This document shows positions 39,812 to 48,324 of a DNA stretch of 64,000 nt, piece after piece (within the stretch, counting starts at the first letter, position 1; each line of letters opens with the position of its first letter). The stretch lies in NCBI GenBank assembly GCA_963734185.1, contig CAVTGA010000001.1:372001-436000 (forward strand), in the 5' to 3' direction. Both the position numbers and the translations under genes were made by a program. The notes beneath the pieces were generated by a model that was not told where the DNA came from, did not search any database, and saw only the letters and a program-made list of their open reading frames with translations. This DNA is from PALSA-894 sp963734185 (lineage in GTDB: Bacteria; Pseudomonadota; Alphaproteobacteria; Rhizobiales; Xanthobacteraceae).

Positions 39812-40755
39812 CCCGCGCGCTCGCGGCCGCGTTCCTGCTGGCGCTTGCCGCCTGCGGCGGCAACGACGGCCGCCTGCAGGGCTGGGTCGAGGGCGATTTC
39901 GTGTTCGTCGGGCCCGACGAGGCCGGCCGGGTCGAGACGCTCGCCGTGCGCGAAGGCGACGCGGTCGAGCGCGGCGCGACGCTGTTCGCGGTCGACACCG
40001 ACTTGCAGACCGCCGACGTGCATACCGCGTCGGCGCAGGTTGCAGAAGCTCGAGCGCGCCTTGCGCGCCTTGAGTCGGCGCAGCAGCGCCGCGAAGAGGT
40101 GGCGGTGCTGGAAGCGCAGGAGAAGCGCGCCGAATCGGCGGTCGCGCTCTCCAGCGCCGAGCTCGACCGCCAGCAGACCTTGGCGAGCCGAGGCTTCGCC
40201 GCGCAGGCGCAACTCGACATCGCCAAGGCGAATTCGGCGCGCGACAAAGCCGCGCTCGAGGAGGTGCGCCGGCAGATCACGGTCGCGCGCATGGCTTCGC
40301 GCGAGGAGGACATCGCGGCGGCGCGCCAGTCGCTCGCGGCGGCCGAAGCCCGGCGCAGCGCGGCCGAGACCAAGCTCGCGCGGCGCAAGCTGGTGTCGCC
40401 GGTCGGGGGCATCGTGCAGCAGGTCTATTACCGGCCGGGCGAGATGGTGCCGGCGGCACGGCCGGTCGTGTCGTTATTGCCGCCCGGCAACATCAAGGTG
40501 CGCTTCTTTGTCCCTGAGACCGCGCTGGCCAAGGTCGCGCTCGGCGACGACGTGACGGTCGCTTGCGACGGGTGCGGCGAGCCGATCCCGGCGCGCGTCA
40601 GCTTCATCGCGCGCACGGCCGAGTTCACGCCGCCGGTGATCTACTCGCTCGAGGAGCGCGCCAAGCTCGTGTTCATGGTCGAGGCGCGCACCGAGCGCGT
40701 CGAGAGGCTGCGCGTCGGGCAACCGGTGAACGTGAAGCTCGCGGACAAGAAATGA
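39808..40755 (+). CDS. HlyD-like membrane fusion lipoprotein (YbhG type)
   Basis: The 315-residue product starts with a lipoprotein signal peptide ending LALAACGGN (lipid Cys about residue 16). Then come a biotinyl-lipoyl half-motif (GRVETLAVREGDAVERGATL), a long alpha-helical hairpin (about 70-195) and the second half (RRKLVSPVGGIVQQVYYRPG). It would bridge the inner-membrane ABC exporter to the outer membrane. It overlaps the TetR gene and the ATPase gene by 4 bases each. Confidence 0.9.
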   Translation: MTRALAAAFLLALAACGGNDGRLQGWVEGDFVFVGPDEAGRVETLAVREGDAVERGATLFAVDTDLQTADVHTASAQVAEARARLARLESAQQRREEVAVLEAQEKRAESAVALSSAELDRQQTLASRGFAAQAQLDIAKANSARDKAALEEVRRQITVARMASREEDIAAARQSLAAAEARRSAAETKLARRKLVSPVGGIVQQVYYRPGEMVPAARPVVSLLPPGNIKVRFFVPETALAKVALGDDVTVACDGCGEPIPARVSFIARTAEFTPPVIYSLEERAKLVFMVEARTERVERLRVGQPVNVKLADKK

Positions 40756-41681
40756 CCTCCCCCGACATCGCCATCGAAGTCGAGGGCCTGACCAAATCGT
40801 TCGGCGGCCGCACCGTGGTGCGCGATCTCTCGATGCGCGTGCGGCGCGGCACGATCTACGGCTTCCTCGGGCCGAACGGGTCGGGCAAGACCACCACCAT
40901 CCGCATGCTGTGCGGCCTGCTCACGCCCGATGCCGGGCGCGGCACCTGCCTCGGCTACGACATCCGCACCGAGGCCGACAAGATCAAGGTGCATGTCGGC
41001 TACATGACGCAGCGCTTCAGCCTGTATCAGGATCTCTCGGTGCGCGAGAACCTGGAGTTCGTGGCGCGTGTCTACGGGCTCGGCGATCCGCAGGGCGCCG
41101 CGACCGCCATGGTCGCGCGGCTCGGCCTCGACGGCCGCGAAGATCAACTCGCAGGCTCGCTTTCCGGCGGCTGGAAACAGCGGCTCGCGCTCGGCGCCTG
41201 CACCTTGCCGAGTCCGCAGCTGCTCCTGCTCGACGAGCCGACCGCGGGCGTCGATCCCAAGGCGCGGCGCGAGTTCTGGGCCGAGATCCATGCGCTCGCC
41301 CATGAGGGGCTGACCGTGCTGGTGTCGACCCATTACATGGACGAGGCCGAGCGCTGTCACGAGATCGCCTACATCGCCTACGGCGAGCTGCTCACGCATG
41401 GAACGGTCGACGAGGTGGTGCGCGGCTCCGGCCTTCTCACCTATGACGTAAGCGGCGAAGGGCTGGCGCAACTCGGCGAGAAGCTGGAGCGGACGCCGGG
41501 CGTCGACATGGTGGCGCCGTTCGGCACCAGTCTGCACGTGTCGGGCCGTAACCGTGCCGCGCTCGATGCGGCGATTGCGCCCTACCGCGACGATCCCGCG
41601 CTCGCCTGGTCGACGGCCGAGCCTTCGCTCGAGGACGTGTTCATCGACCTGATGAGCCGCGCGCGGGACAATTTCCAATGA
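40752..41681 (+). CDS. ABC exporter ATP-binding protein (YbhF type, single domain)
   Basis: The 309-residue ATPase has Walker A GPNGSGKTT (about 44-52), MTQRFSLYQDLSVRENLEFV (Q-loop), LSGGWKQRLALGACTL (signature) and LLLLDEPTAGVDPKARREFW (Walker B). VSTHYMDEAERC holds the switch His. A C-terminal extension of about 90 residues follows. E. coli YbhF has two ATPase domains in tandem, while here there is one, so it may act as a homodimer. The ATG overlaps the fusion-protein gene by 4 bases. Confidence 0.92.
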   Translation: MTSPDIAIEVEGLTKSFGGRTVVRDLSMRVRRGTIYGFLGPNGSGKTTTIRMLCGLLTPDAGRGTCLGYDIRTEADKIKVHVGYMTQRFSLYQDLSVRENLEFVARVYGLGDPQGAATAMVARLGLDGREDQLAGSLSGGWKQRLALGACTLPSPQLLLLDEPTAGVDPKARREFWAEIHALAHEGLTVLVSTHYMDEAERCHEIAYIAYGELLTHGTVDEVVRGSGLLTYDVSGEGLAQLGEKLERTPGVDMVAPFGTSLHVSGRNRAALDAAIAPYRDDPALAWSTAEPSLEDVFIDLMSRARDNFQ

Positions 41682-42853
41682 GCGCGACCCCACCCAACCC
41701 TCCCCCGCTTGCGCGGGAGGGAAAGGGAGGGGGCCGCTTCGGCTTCTTGCGCCGCGCCGGCGCCATGCTGCGCAAGGAGTTCCTGCAGCTGCGGCGCGAC
41801 CGCATCACGTTCGCCACCATGATCTCGCTGCCGCTGATGCAACTGATTCTGTTCGGCTACGCCATCAACACCACGCCGCGCGACATGCCGACCGCGGTGC
41901 TGCTGCAGGAATCGAGCGACGTCGGGCGTTCGATCCTCGCGGCGTTGCAGAACACCAAGTACTTCAAGGTGACGCACCAGGTGCGCGACACGGCGACGTT
42001 CGACCGCCTCCTGGCCTCGGGCCAGGTGCTGTTCGCAATCGAGATCCCGGCCAATTTCGAGCGCGCGCTGCGCCGCGGCGACAGGCCGGCGCTGCTGGTC
42101 GCGGCCGACGCCACCGATCCGGTCGCGACCGGCTCGGCCATGGGCGCGCTGACCCAGATCGTGCAGACCGCGCTGGCGCACGACCGCGCGCTGCCCGAAG
42201 CGGGCGCGCCGCTGTTCGAGATCCGCGCGCATGCGCGCTACAATCCCGGAGCCATCAGCCAGCTCAACATCGTGCCCGGCCTGCTCGGCACCATCCTCAC
42301 CCTCACCATGCTGATATTCACCGCGCTCTCGGTCACGCGCGAGACCGAGCGCGGCACCATGGAGAGCCTCTTGGCGATGCCGATCTCGCCGCTCGAGATC
42401 ATGCTCGGCAAGATCGCGCCCTACGTGCTGGTCGGCTTCCTCCAGGCGACCCTGATCCTGATCGCCGGCGTGCTGCTGTTCGGCGTGCCGGTGCTCGGAA
42501 ACCTCGCGGTGCTGGCGCTGCTGACCACGCTGTTCATCGCGACAAACCTGTCGTTCGGCTACACGTTCTCGACCATCGCGCAGAACCAGCTGCAGGCGAT
42601 CCAAATGGCGATGATGTTCTTCCTGCCGAACCTGTTGCTCTCCGGCTTCGCGTTCCCCTTCCTCGGAATGCCGGTGTGGGCGCAGTGGATCGGCGAAGCG
42701 CTGCCGCTCACCCACTTCATCCGTATCGTGCGCGCGATCATGCTGAAAGGCTCGAGCATCGCAGACCTGCAATACGACACCATCGTGCTGCTCGGCCTGA
42801 TGCTGTTTGCGATGACGGTCGCGGTGACGCGGTTCAGGCGGACGCTCGATTGA
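41678..42853 (+). CDS. ABC exporter permease (ABC2 type, YbhS/YbhR-like)
   Basis: The 391-residue permease has one N-terminal span (about 45-65), a large periplasmic domain, and five further spans near the C terminus (LLGTILTLTMLIFTALSVTR, ETERGTMESLLAMPISPLEI). Typical export permeases of this family come in pairs, but only one is present. Residues 4-22 are encoded by a CCCTCCCCCGC-type repeat, so the first 25 or so residues are unlike the family. An ATG at 41765 (MLRKEFLQLRRD) gives the usual start. The first ATG overlaps the ATPase gene by 4 bases. Confidence 0.9.
   Translation: MSATPPNPPPLAREGKGGGRFGFLRRAGAMLRKEFLQLRRDRITFATMISLPLMQLILFGYAINTTPRDMPTAVLLQESSDVGRSILAALQNTKYFKVTHQVRDTATFDRLLASGQVLFAIEIPANFERALRRGDRPALLVAADATDPVATGSAMGALTQIVQTALAHDRALPEAGAPLFEIRAHARYNPGAISQLNIVPGLLGTILTLTMLIFTALSVTRETERGTMESLLAMPISPLEIMLGKIAPYVLVGFLQATLILIAGVLLFGVPVLGNLAVLALLTTLFIATNLSFGYTFSTIAQNQLQAIQMAMMFFLPNLLLSGFAFPFLGMPVWAQWIGEALPLTHFIRIVRAIMLKGSSIADLQYDTIVLLGLMLFAMTVAVTRFRRTLD
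41698..41721. repeat. REP-like palindrome inside the permease 5' end
   Basis: CCCTCCCCCGC and GCGGGAGGG flank a TTGC centre, and a second GGGAGGG follows at 41725-41731. It resembles the CCTCCCCC...GGGGGAGG family between the XdhC genes. It lies within the coding frame of the permease, adding about 18 residues (PPNPPPLAREGKGGGRF). Confidence 0.75.
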
Positions 42854-42859
42854 AGCCAC

Positions 42860-43588
42860 TCACCGCCGCAGGATCACGCCGAACCGCGCATAGGCGCCCG
42901 AACGCCGGTCGCTGTCCGTCACGAAGCCGGCACCGAGCGACCATTCGGTGTTGCCGGTCTTCAGCGCTGTGATGTGCGCGCCGATGCGGTATTGCTGATA
43001 GGTCCCGTCGCCGCAGAGAAGCCCCTCGGGGCCGATCCAGACATCGAACATGCGGCGGCCGGCGGCGGCGCGCAGCCAATGGCTTCCGCCCACCGTGGAT
43101 GCCGACAGCGAGGCGGTGATCATGGTCGCGGGCAGGGGCTCGGACCAGAGATCGAACCCGCCGCGCACGCCGATATGGCGTCCGCGCAACGCATTGCCGG
43201 GATCGTCCGGGAGCAAGCGATGCCATTGCAGATCCGGCCCGGCGAACACCGTGATCTCGAAGGTCTCACGCTTGAAGCGCCAACCGGCCATCAGCGCGAC
43301 CAGCACCTGCCGGCCGGTGATCTCCTCGCCGTCCGAGTGGTAGCGGTAGAAGCCGCCGCCGGTGAGCAGCTTGAGCCGGAAGCCTTCGGACTCGAGGCCG
43401 TACGGCGCCCATAGCCCGCCGGCATGGGCGAAATAGCCGTTCCGCCACCCATCGGCGCCGCTGAAATACATGAAATGCTTAGGCTTTTCGACGTCATCGG
43501 AAGGCTCGGCGAGCGCCGGCTCGATGCCACAAGCCGCCATGTCCGCGGCCAAGACGGCCGCGGCGACACATGCCACGACGCAACGCAT
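42860..43588 (-). CDS. BcsS-like cellulose biosynthesis-associated outer membrane protein
   Basis: From the ATG at 43588 the product has 242 residues with a signal peptide (MRCVVACVAAAVLAADMAAC, cut after PALA). It then has FMYFSGADGWRNGYFAHAGG, LESEGFRLKLLTGGGFYRYH, GWRFKRETFEITVFAGPDLQ and repeated amphipathic strands, matching the BcsS family as I remember it. This is a likely outer-membrane beta-barrel. No other bcs gene is in the window, so its role in cellulose export is uncertain here. It converges with the efflux permease. Confidence 0.7.
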   Translation of the reverse strand: MRCVVACVAAAVLAADMAACGIEPALAEPSDDVEKPKHFMYFSGADGWRNGYFAHAGGLWAPYGLESEGFRLKLLTGGGFYRYHSDGEEITGRQVLVALMAGWRFKRETFEITVFAGPDLQWHRLLPDDPGNALRGRHIGVRGGFDLWSEPLPATMITASLSASTVGGSHWLRAAAGRRMFDVWIGPEGLLCGDGTYQQYRIGAHITALKTGNTEWSLGAGFVTDSDRRSGAYARFGVILRR

Positions 43589-43753
43589 GGAACGCCTCAA
43601 CCGTAGCCAGGAGACCGCCGCATCCAACTGTAAGTTACAGTACAACCTACCGGGTTGTCCACCCTGCTGTGCACGGGGCGAATTGGGAGATGCCGGCCGG
43701 CCACGCTATAGAAGTCGCGGCGGACCGTGCCGCCGAAGATTCCCGGGATTGCA

Positions 43754-45001
43754 ATGACCGAAACTCATTCCCAGGCCGCCCTGGACGAAGGGGCCCGCCG
43801 CCGCGCCATCGGCTTCCTCAACTGGGCGCATTTCCTCGACCACTACGTCATCCTGATCTTCCCCACCGTGGTGATCGGGCTCGAAGCGGTCTACGGGCGC
43901 TCCTACGGCGACCTGATCGTGCTTTCGACCGCTGCCTTCACGGCCTTCGGCCTGTTCGCGCTGCCCTCCGGCTGGCTCGCCGACAATTGGAGCCGGCGCA
44001 ACATGATCGCGATCTACTTCTTCGGCACCGGCATCTGTTGCGTGCTGGTCGGTCTGTCGCAAAGCTTCGAGGCCTTGGCGATCGCGCTGTTCGGTGTCGG
44101 CGTGTTCGCGGCGATCTATCACCCCGTGGGCACGCCGATGGTGGTCGACACGGCGATCGTGCGCGGGCGCACCATGGCGTTCAACGGCATCTGCGGCAAC
44201 GTCGGCGTCTCGATCGCGAGCGGATGCACGGCGGCGATCGCGTCGTGGCTCGGCTGGCGCTACGCGTTCTTCATTCCGGCCGCGGTCTTCATCGCGTCCG
44301 GCTTCGCCTATCTCAAGTTCGTCCCCGACGACGGACGCAAGCGCGTCGTGCAGGCGCCCGACCAGGACGTGGCGCTGAGCTGGTCGCTCACCATCGCGGT
44401 GGTGGCGCTGTTCCTGTTGCTGGCGTTCTGGGTCGGGCTGGTGTTCAACGCCATCACCATCATGCTGCCCAAGCTGGTGGAGCAGCGGGTGACGACCGGC
44501 ATCTCGCTGACCGCGGTCGGCGTGCTCGCGACCGCGGTGTTCCTGTGCGGCGGGCTGGCGCAGTTCTCCATGGGCCGCGCGGTCGAGCGCGTGGTGCCGC
44601 ACCTGATCATGTCGTTCATCGCGGCGATCCAGGTTGTCGGCCTGCTGCTCGCCTACACCACCAGCGGCTGGTGGCTGCTGCCGAGCCTGGCGCTCGCGGT
44701 CGCGGCGATCTACGGGCAGGTGACGGTCAACGACATCGTGCTCGCCCGCTATGCGCCGCCGGTCTGGCGCGGACGCATCTACGCGCTGCGCTTCTTCCTC
44801 ATCTTCACCATGGCGGGGCCGGCGGCCTGGGGCATCGGCCGGCTTTACGAGCAGGGCGGGTTCGACGCCGTGCTCGGCTTGGGCATCGTGATCGCGATCG
44901 CGGGCGCGCTCAACACGTTCGCGATCAGCGCGCTCGTGACCGGCGTCGAGGGCCGGCGCGCGCGCGCCGCCGCGCGCACGGTCGTGCAGCCGGCGGAATA
45001 G
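43754..45001 (+). CDS. MFS transporter
   Basis: The 415-residue protein has twelve spans. It has LNWAHFLDHYVILIFPTVVI at the start, LSTAAFTAFGLFALPSGWLADNW-type motif A residues (ALPSGWLADN), and FNGICGNVGVSIASG in the middle. The HFLDHY and GxLADxWSRR features are reminiscent of fosmidomycin-resistance (Fsr)-like carriers. Substrate is unknown. The start at 43754 is preferred to a GTG at 43727. It diverges from the BcsS-like gene. Confidence 0.85.
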   Translation: MTETHSQAALDEGARRRAIGFLNWAHFLDHYVILIFPTVVIGLEAVYGRSYGDLIVLSTAAFTAFGLFALPSGWLADNWSRRNMIAIYFFGTGICCVLVGLSQSFEALAIALFGVGVFAAIYHPVGTPMVVDTAIVRGRTMAFNGICGNVGVSIASGCTAAIASWLGWRYAFFIPAAVFIASGFAYLKFVPDDGRKRVVQAPDQDVALSWSLTIAVVALFLLLAFWVGLVFNAITIMLPKLVEQRVTTGISLTAVGVLATAVFLCGGLAQFSMGRAVERVVPHLIMSFIAAIQVVGLLLAYTTSGWWLLPSLALAVAAIYGQVTVNDIVLARYAPPVWRGRIYALRFFLIFTMAGPAAWGIGRLYEQGGFDAVLGLGIVIAIAGALNTFAISALVTGVEGRRARAAARTVVQPAE

Positions 45002-45003
45002 CT

Positions 45004-45456
45004 TCACAACAATGGCGGGATGAGATTCTCGATCCGCGCGCCGGTGCGCGCCGCGACGATCTCGGCGATGCGCTTGCGATGGCAGTGGCCGACGTCGCGC
45101 TCGTAACACAAGAGGCAGACCGCACGGCCCGACCGCACCAGCGCGGTCAACTCATCGAGCTGTTCCTGCGCGTCGGGATTTTTCAGGTGTGCCTGGTAAA
45201 TGCGGAACAGCCGCGGCAGGTCGCCGCCGCGTGCCGCATCGCGGCCTTGCTTCGGCGTGCCGAGCTTTTGCAGATGCAGGTAGGCGATGTCGATCTGGTC
45301 GAGCCCGGCGGCGAGCTGCCGCTTGGAGAAGCCCGGCCGGCGCGAAGCCGCGACCGCGCGCGTGTCGACCAGGAGCTCCACCCCGGCGCGCGTGAGCTCG
45401 TTGAGCACGGCAGCGGACGTCGCCTGCTGGTAACCGATGGTGAAGAGGATGGACAT
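45004..45456 (-). CDS. DUF488 family protein
   Basis: The 150-residue product has the DUF488 hallmarks: LFTIGYQQATSAAVLNELTR, LLVDTRAVAASRRPGFSKRQ and VCLLCYERDVGHCHRKRIAE. The CYERDxxHCHR motif may bind metal. The function of the family is unknown. It converges with the MFS gene, with 2 bases between the stops. Confidence 0.88.
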   Translation of the reverse strand: MSILFTIGYQQATSAAVLNELTRAGVELLVDTRAVAASRRPGFSKRQLAAGLDQIDIAYLHLQKLGTPKQGRDAARGGDLPRLFRIYQAHLKNPDAQEQLDELTALVRSGRAVCLLCYERDVGHCHRKRIAEIVAARTGARIENLIPPLL

Positions 45457-45708
45457 GCGACGGACTTAATCTCGGCGCGACGAACAATAAAGGGCCATAA
45501 TGCGTGTTCGCCGCGACACACTGACGGCCGCAACGCAGCGAGGCCGCGAGAAAACTCTTGCGCGGAATTCCCGTTTCGATCATAAGCCGCGTCCTTCGCT
45601 TCGGCCTTGTGTCCGGGTTCTGAGCCTCGGCTGGCGCGAGCCGCTCTGCGGTTTCGTGTTCCGCTGAAACGAAGGGTGATTGTTGCCATCCAGGCAAACG
45701 ATCTCACT
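45457..45708. other. Gene-free stretch before the tRNA-like sequence
   Basis: I see no reading frame of coding quality. It is a likely upstream region for the DUF488 gene (leftward) and the tRNA-like sequence (rightward). The small frame on the minus strand across 45580-45777 is the typical false frame antisense to a tRNA. Confidence 0.6.
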
Positions 45709-45780
45709 GCGAGGATAGCTCAGTGGTAGAGCAGATGATTTGTGATCATCCTGTCGAGGGTTCAAATCCCTCTCCAACGC
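45709..45780 (+). tRNA. tRNA-like sequence with a degenerate acceptor stem
   Basis: The D arm (GCTC-AGTGGTA-GAGC), anticodon arm (GATGA-loop-TCATC) and T arm (GAGGG-TTCAAAT-CCCTC) are intact. With a 7-base loop TTTGTGA the anticodon is UGU (Thr), although GUG (His) is one base away. The acceptor halves are GCGAGGA and TCCAACGC, which pair only with a mismatch and bulge. The 3' half would pair perfectly with GCGTTGGA. No CCA follows. It may be a decaying tRNA or an unusual one. Confidence 0.55.
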
Positions 45781-46134
45781 TCCGGTTCGGCCTGAAAAAC
45801 CGTACCATCAGCCTGATAAGCTGATTACCCGATGAAGGGGACCGGACGCGCGCTTCAGTCGCGGTCCGGCCGTTCTGCCGCAAGGCGTTTCGTTCGAACC
45901 AAGACACCGTGAGACCGGCCTGCGCCGGGGCGGATACCGCCCGCGCGTGACGCCGGGTCGCCGTTCGCACTCCGCGCTCGCGCGCGGTGACGCGGACGCG
46001 CGTGCCCGATCGTCGCGAGCGAGCTCAAGCCCCGGCCCGCCGCATCTGACGGGGAGCCGCGTCCGGAACCCATGTCCTCGATACCGAAGCCAGGCCGCGC
46101 GGTCAGATCGCGCGGCCGACGAAGGAGACGTGAC
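45781..46134. other. Gene-free stretch between the tRNA-like sequence and the slipin gene
   Basis: No convincing gene. A GGACCG...CGGTCC stem-loop lies at about 45839-45868. Reading frames here have arginine-rich composition typical of shadows in high-GC DNA. Confidence 0.6.
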
Positions 46135-47286
46135 ATGTTCCGGCACTTCTTGATGCTGCGCCTCACGGTGAAGGATGGCGAGCGCGCCTTCCTCATGCGC
46201 AACGGCCGGTTCGAGCGCGTGCTCGGGCCCGGTCGGCACCGGCTGTTTGATCCCCTGCGCGGGCTTGCGGTCGAACTGTTTCAAGCGGTTCGGACCGAGT
46301 ATCCCGCGGAGCGCTTCGCCGTGCTCAAGGCGGCGCGGCCCGATCTGGCAGCGGAGATGTTCGAGGCGGTGGAGACGAAGGCGGATGAAATCGCCATCGT
46401 CTCCCTTGACGGCCGTCCTTCGTACTTCGTGGCGCCGTGGCTGACGCGCGTGTTCTGGAAGGTCGTGACCAAGGTCGAGGTCGAGCGCATCGATATCGCG
46501 CACGACCCGAAGGTCGCGCCGCGTCATCTCACGATGATCGCGCGCGAGCGCAATACGCTCGTGACCGAGACCGTGGTCGAGAACCACGAGGCGGGCCTGC
46601 TCTACATCGAGGGCAAGCTCGTCGAGCGGCTCGCGCCCGGCCGCCACGCCTACTGGGCGGTCGGGCGCAAGGTCGAGGTCAAGCGCCTCGACCTGCGGCC
46701 GCAGGCGGTCGAGATCACGGCGCAGGAGATGCTGACCAAGGATCGCATCTCGCTGCGCCTGACGCTGACCGCGCTGCGCCGGATCGTCGATCCGGAGCGG
46801 GTCGCGAGCGCGATCGCGGACGTCGACGGCTGGCTCTACCGGCTCGCCCAGTTCGCGATCCGCGAGGCGGTCGCCGCGCGCACGCTCGACGAAGTGCTGT
46901 CGGCCAAGGGCGCGCTCGACGCGGAACTGCGCGCTTACGTGCGCGAGCGCGTGACGGAGACCGGCATCGAGGTGACGGAGCTCGGCGTGAAGGACGTGAT
47001 CCTGCCCGGCGAGATCCGCGAGCTGGTCAACAAGGTGGTGGAGGCGGAACGGACGGCGAAGGCCAACCTGATCCGCCGCCACGAGGAGACCGCGGCGACG
47101 CGTTCGCTCCTGAACACCGCCAAGCTGATGGAGGACAACCCGCTCCTCCTGCGGCTCAAGGAGCTGGAGTCGCTCGAGCGGCTGGTGGAGAAGGTCGGCC
47201 GGATCGACCTTCACGCCGGCGAGGGGGCGGGCCTCGATGCCCTGCTCTCGAAGCTCGTGCGCCTGAAGGCGCCCGAGAGCGCGTAA
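46135..47286 (+). CDS. SPFH-domain (slipin/stomatin-like) protein
   Basis: From the ATG at 46135, with an AAGGAGA ribosome-binding site 8 bases upstream, this gives 383 residues. Two lip-like segments (TVKDGERAFLMRNGRFERVL and VENHEAGLLYIEGKLVERLA) precede the SPFH core, which has the typical VDGWLYRLAQFAIREAVAAR, DVILPGEIRELVNKVVEAER and RHEETAATRSLLNTAKLMED. The C-terminal helix matches slipins. Slipins are membrane scaffold proteins that often go with NfeD and oligomerise. No NfeD gene is nearby. There is no strong membrane span at the N terminus, which is unusual. Confidence 0.85.
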   Translation: MFRHFLMLRLTVKDGERAFLMRNGRFERVLGPGRHRLFDPLRGLAVELFQAVRTEYPAERFAVLKAARPDLAAEMFEAVETKADEIAIVSLDGRPSYFVAPWLTRVFWKVVTKVEVERIDIAHDPKVAPRHLTMIARERNTLVTETVVENHEAGLLYIEGKLVERLAPGRHAYWAVGRKVEVKRLDLRPQAVEITAQEMLTKDRISLRLTLTALRRIVDPERVASAIADVDGWLYRLAQFAIREAVAARTLDEVLSAKGALDAELRAYVRERVTETGIEVTELGVKDVILPGEIRELVNKVVEAERTAKANLIRRHEETAATRSLLNTAKLMEDNPLLLRLKELESLERLVEKVGRIDLHAGEGAGLDALLSKLVRLKAPESA

Positions 47287-47290
47287 GACT

Positions 47291-47324
47291 GAAGGGCCGC
47301 CTCCGAGATCGGCGGCGGCCCTTC
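47291..47324. terminator. Hairpin between the convergent slipin and DUF72 genes
   Basis: An 11-bp perfect stem, GAAGGGCCGCC with GGCGGCCCTTC, encloses a 12-base loop. It lies just past both stop codons, so it could end transcription from either side. No strong T tract. Confidence 0.65.
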
Positions 47325-47327
47325 GCA

Positions 47328-48134
47328 CTACTTGCCGAGCCGCTCGATCAGCGCCATGGCGCCTGCCGGGGCGCGCACCTTGCCCTCGTGGATGATGAAG
47401 GCGAACACGTCGCGCGGCTGTTTCGGCGCGGGCTTTGCATCGAGCAAAGGCAGATCGTCCGGCGCGCCGCCCTGCGCCCAGGCGCGGAAACGCGCGGCCC
47501 AGGCATCAAGCGTCTTCGGCGGATAGGCGGTCGGGACCGTGTCCTTGCCGGTCTGCAGCCGCGCGTAGACGAAGTCGCCGGTCACGTCGGCGATCGCCGG
47601 ATAGGTCTCATGCTCGGCAAACACCACGGGGATTGCGAACTTGCGCAGCAGCGCGACGAATCCGGGCACGCGGAAGCTGTCGTGGCGGACTTCGACGACG
47701 TGGCGCACATCGACCGCGCCGAGCTTCCTCGGCAACAGCTCCAGAAACGCGCCGAAGTCGGCCGCGTCGAACTTCTTGGTCGGCGCGAACTGCCACAGCA
47801 CCGGACCGAGCCGATCCTTCAATTCGAGCACGCCGGAATCGAAGAAACGCTTGATCGAATCCCCCGCTTCGGCCAGCACGCGCCGGTTGGTGGTGAAGCG
47901 CGATCCCTTGACCGAGAACACGAAGCCATCCGGCACGCTTGCCGCCCATTTGGCGAAGGTCTCCGGCTTCTGCGAACCGTAATAGGTCGAGTTGATCTCG
48001 ATCGCGGTCAGCCGCTCGCCCGCATAGGCGAGTTCCCGCGCGTGCGGCAGTCCCTTGGGATAGAACACGCCGCGCCACGGCTCGAACGTCCAGCCGCCGA
48101 TGCCGACGCGGATCGCTCCGGAATTCGTTGTCAT
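47328..48134 (-). CDS. DUF72 domain protein
   Basis: The 268-residue protein has the DUF72 TIM-barrel motifs: VGIGGWTFEPWRGVFYPKGL, LTAIEINSTYYGSQKPETFA, SVPDGFVFSVKGSRFTTNRR, LGPVLWQFAPTKKFD and VEVRHDSF. The biochemical role of this family is not known. It is a single gene convergent with the slipin gene. Confidence 0.9.
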   Translation of the reverse strand: MTTNSGAIRVGIGGWTFEPWRGVFYPKGLPHARELAYAGERLTAIEINSTYYGSQKPETFAKWAASVPDGFVFSVKGSRFTTNRRVLAEAGDSIKRFFDSGVLELKDRLGPVLWQFAPTKKFDAADFGAFLELLPRKLGAVDVRHVVEVRHDSFRVPGFVALLRKFAIPVVFAEHETYPAIADVTGDFVYARLQTGKDTVPTAYPPKTLDAWAARFRAWAQGGAPDDLPLLDAKPAPKQPRDVFAFIIHEGKVRAPAGAMALIERLGK

Positions 48135-48324
48135 TGGACTGTCTTAACCTTCGGTTAACCATCGCGGCGTAACGATAAGGATTGGAATGGCGATGTCGAT
48201 GCCCGCGAGGGCCGCATCGCCGAAGACGGCCACGACTAGCGGGTGACGCCGGATGTACGCGCGCCCTCTCGTTCGTGGTCGTTCGCGTTTCTGCGCCGGC
48301 TGTCCCTGGGGACCGATCCGCGCG
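48135..48324. other. Gene-free stretch upstream of DUF72, past the Uma2 stop
   Basis: No gene is supported here. It should hold the DUF72 promoter, and the stretch TTAACCTTCGGTTAACC at 48145-48161 contains the palindrome GGTTAACCGAAGGTTAA (opposite strand), perhaps an operator. Confidence 0.4.

Noticed and set aside
45580..45777. Minus-strand frame reading ERDLNPRQDDHKSSALPLSY
   Set aside because: This is the familiar false peptide produced antisense to tRNA sequences.
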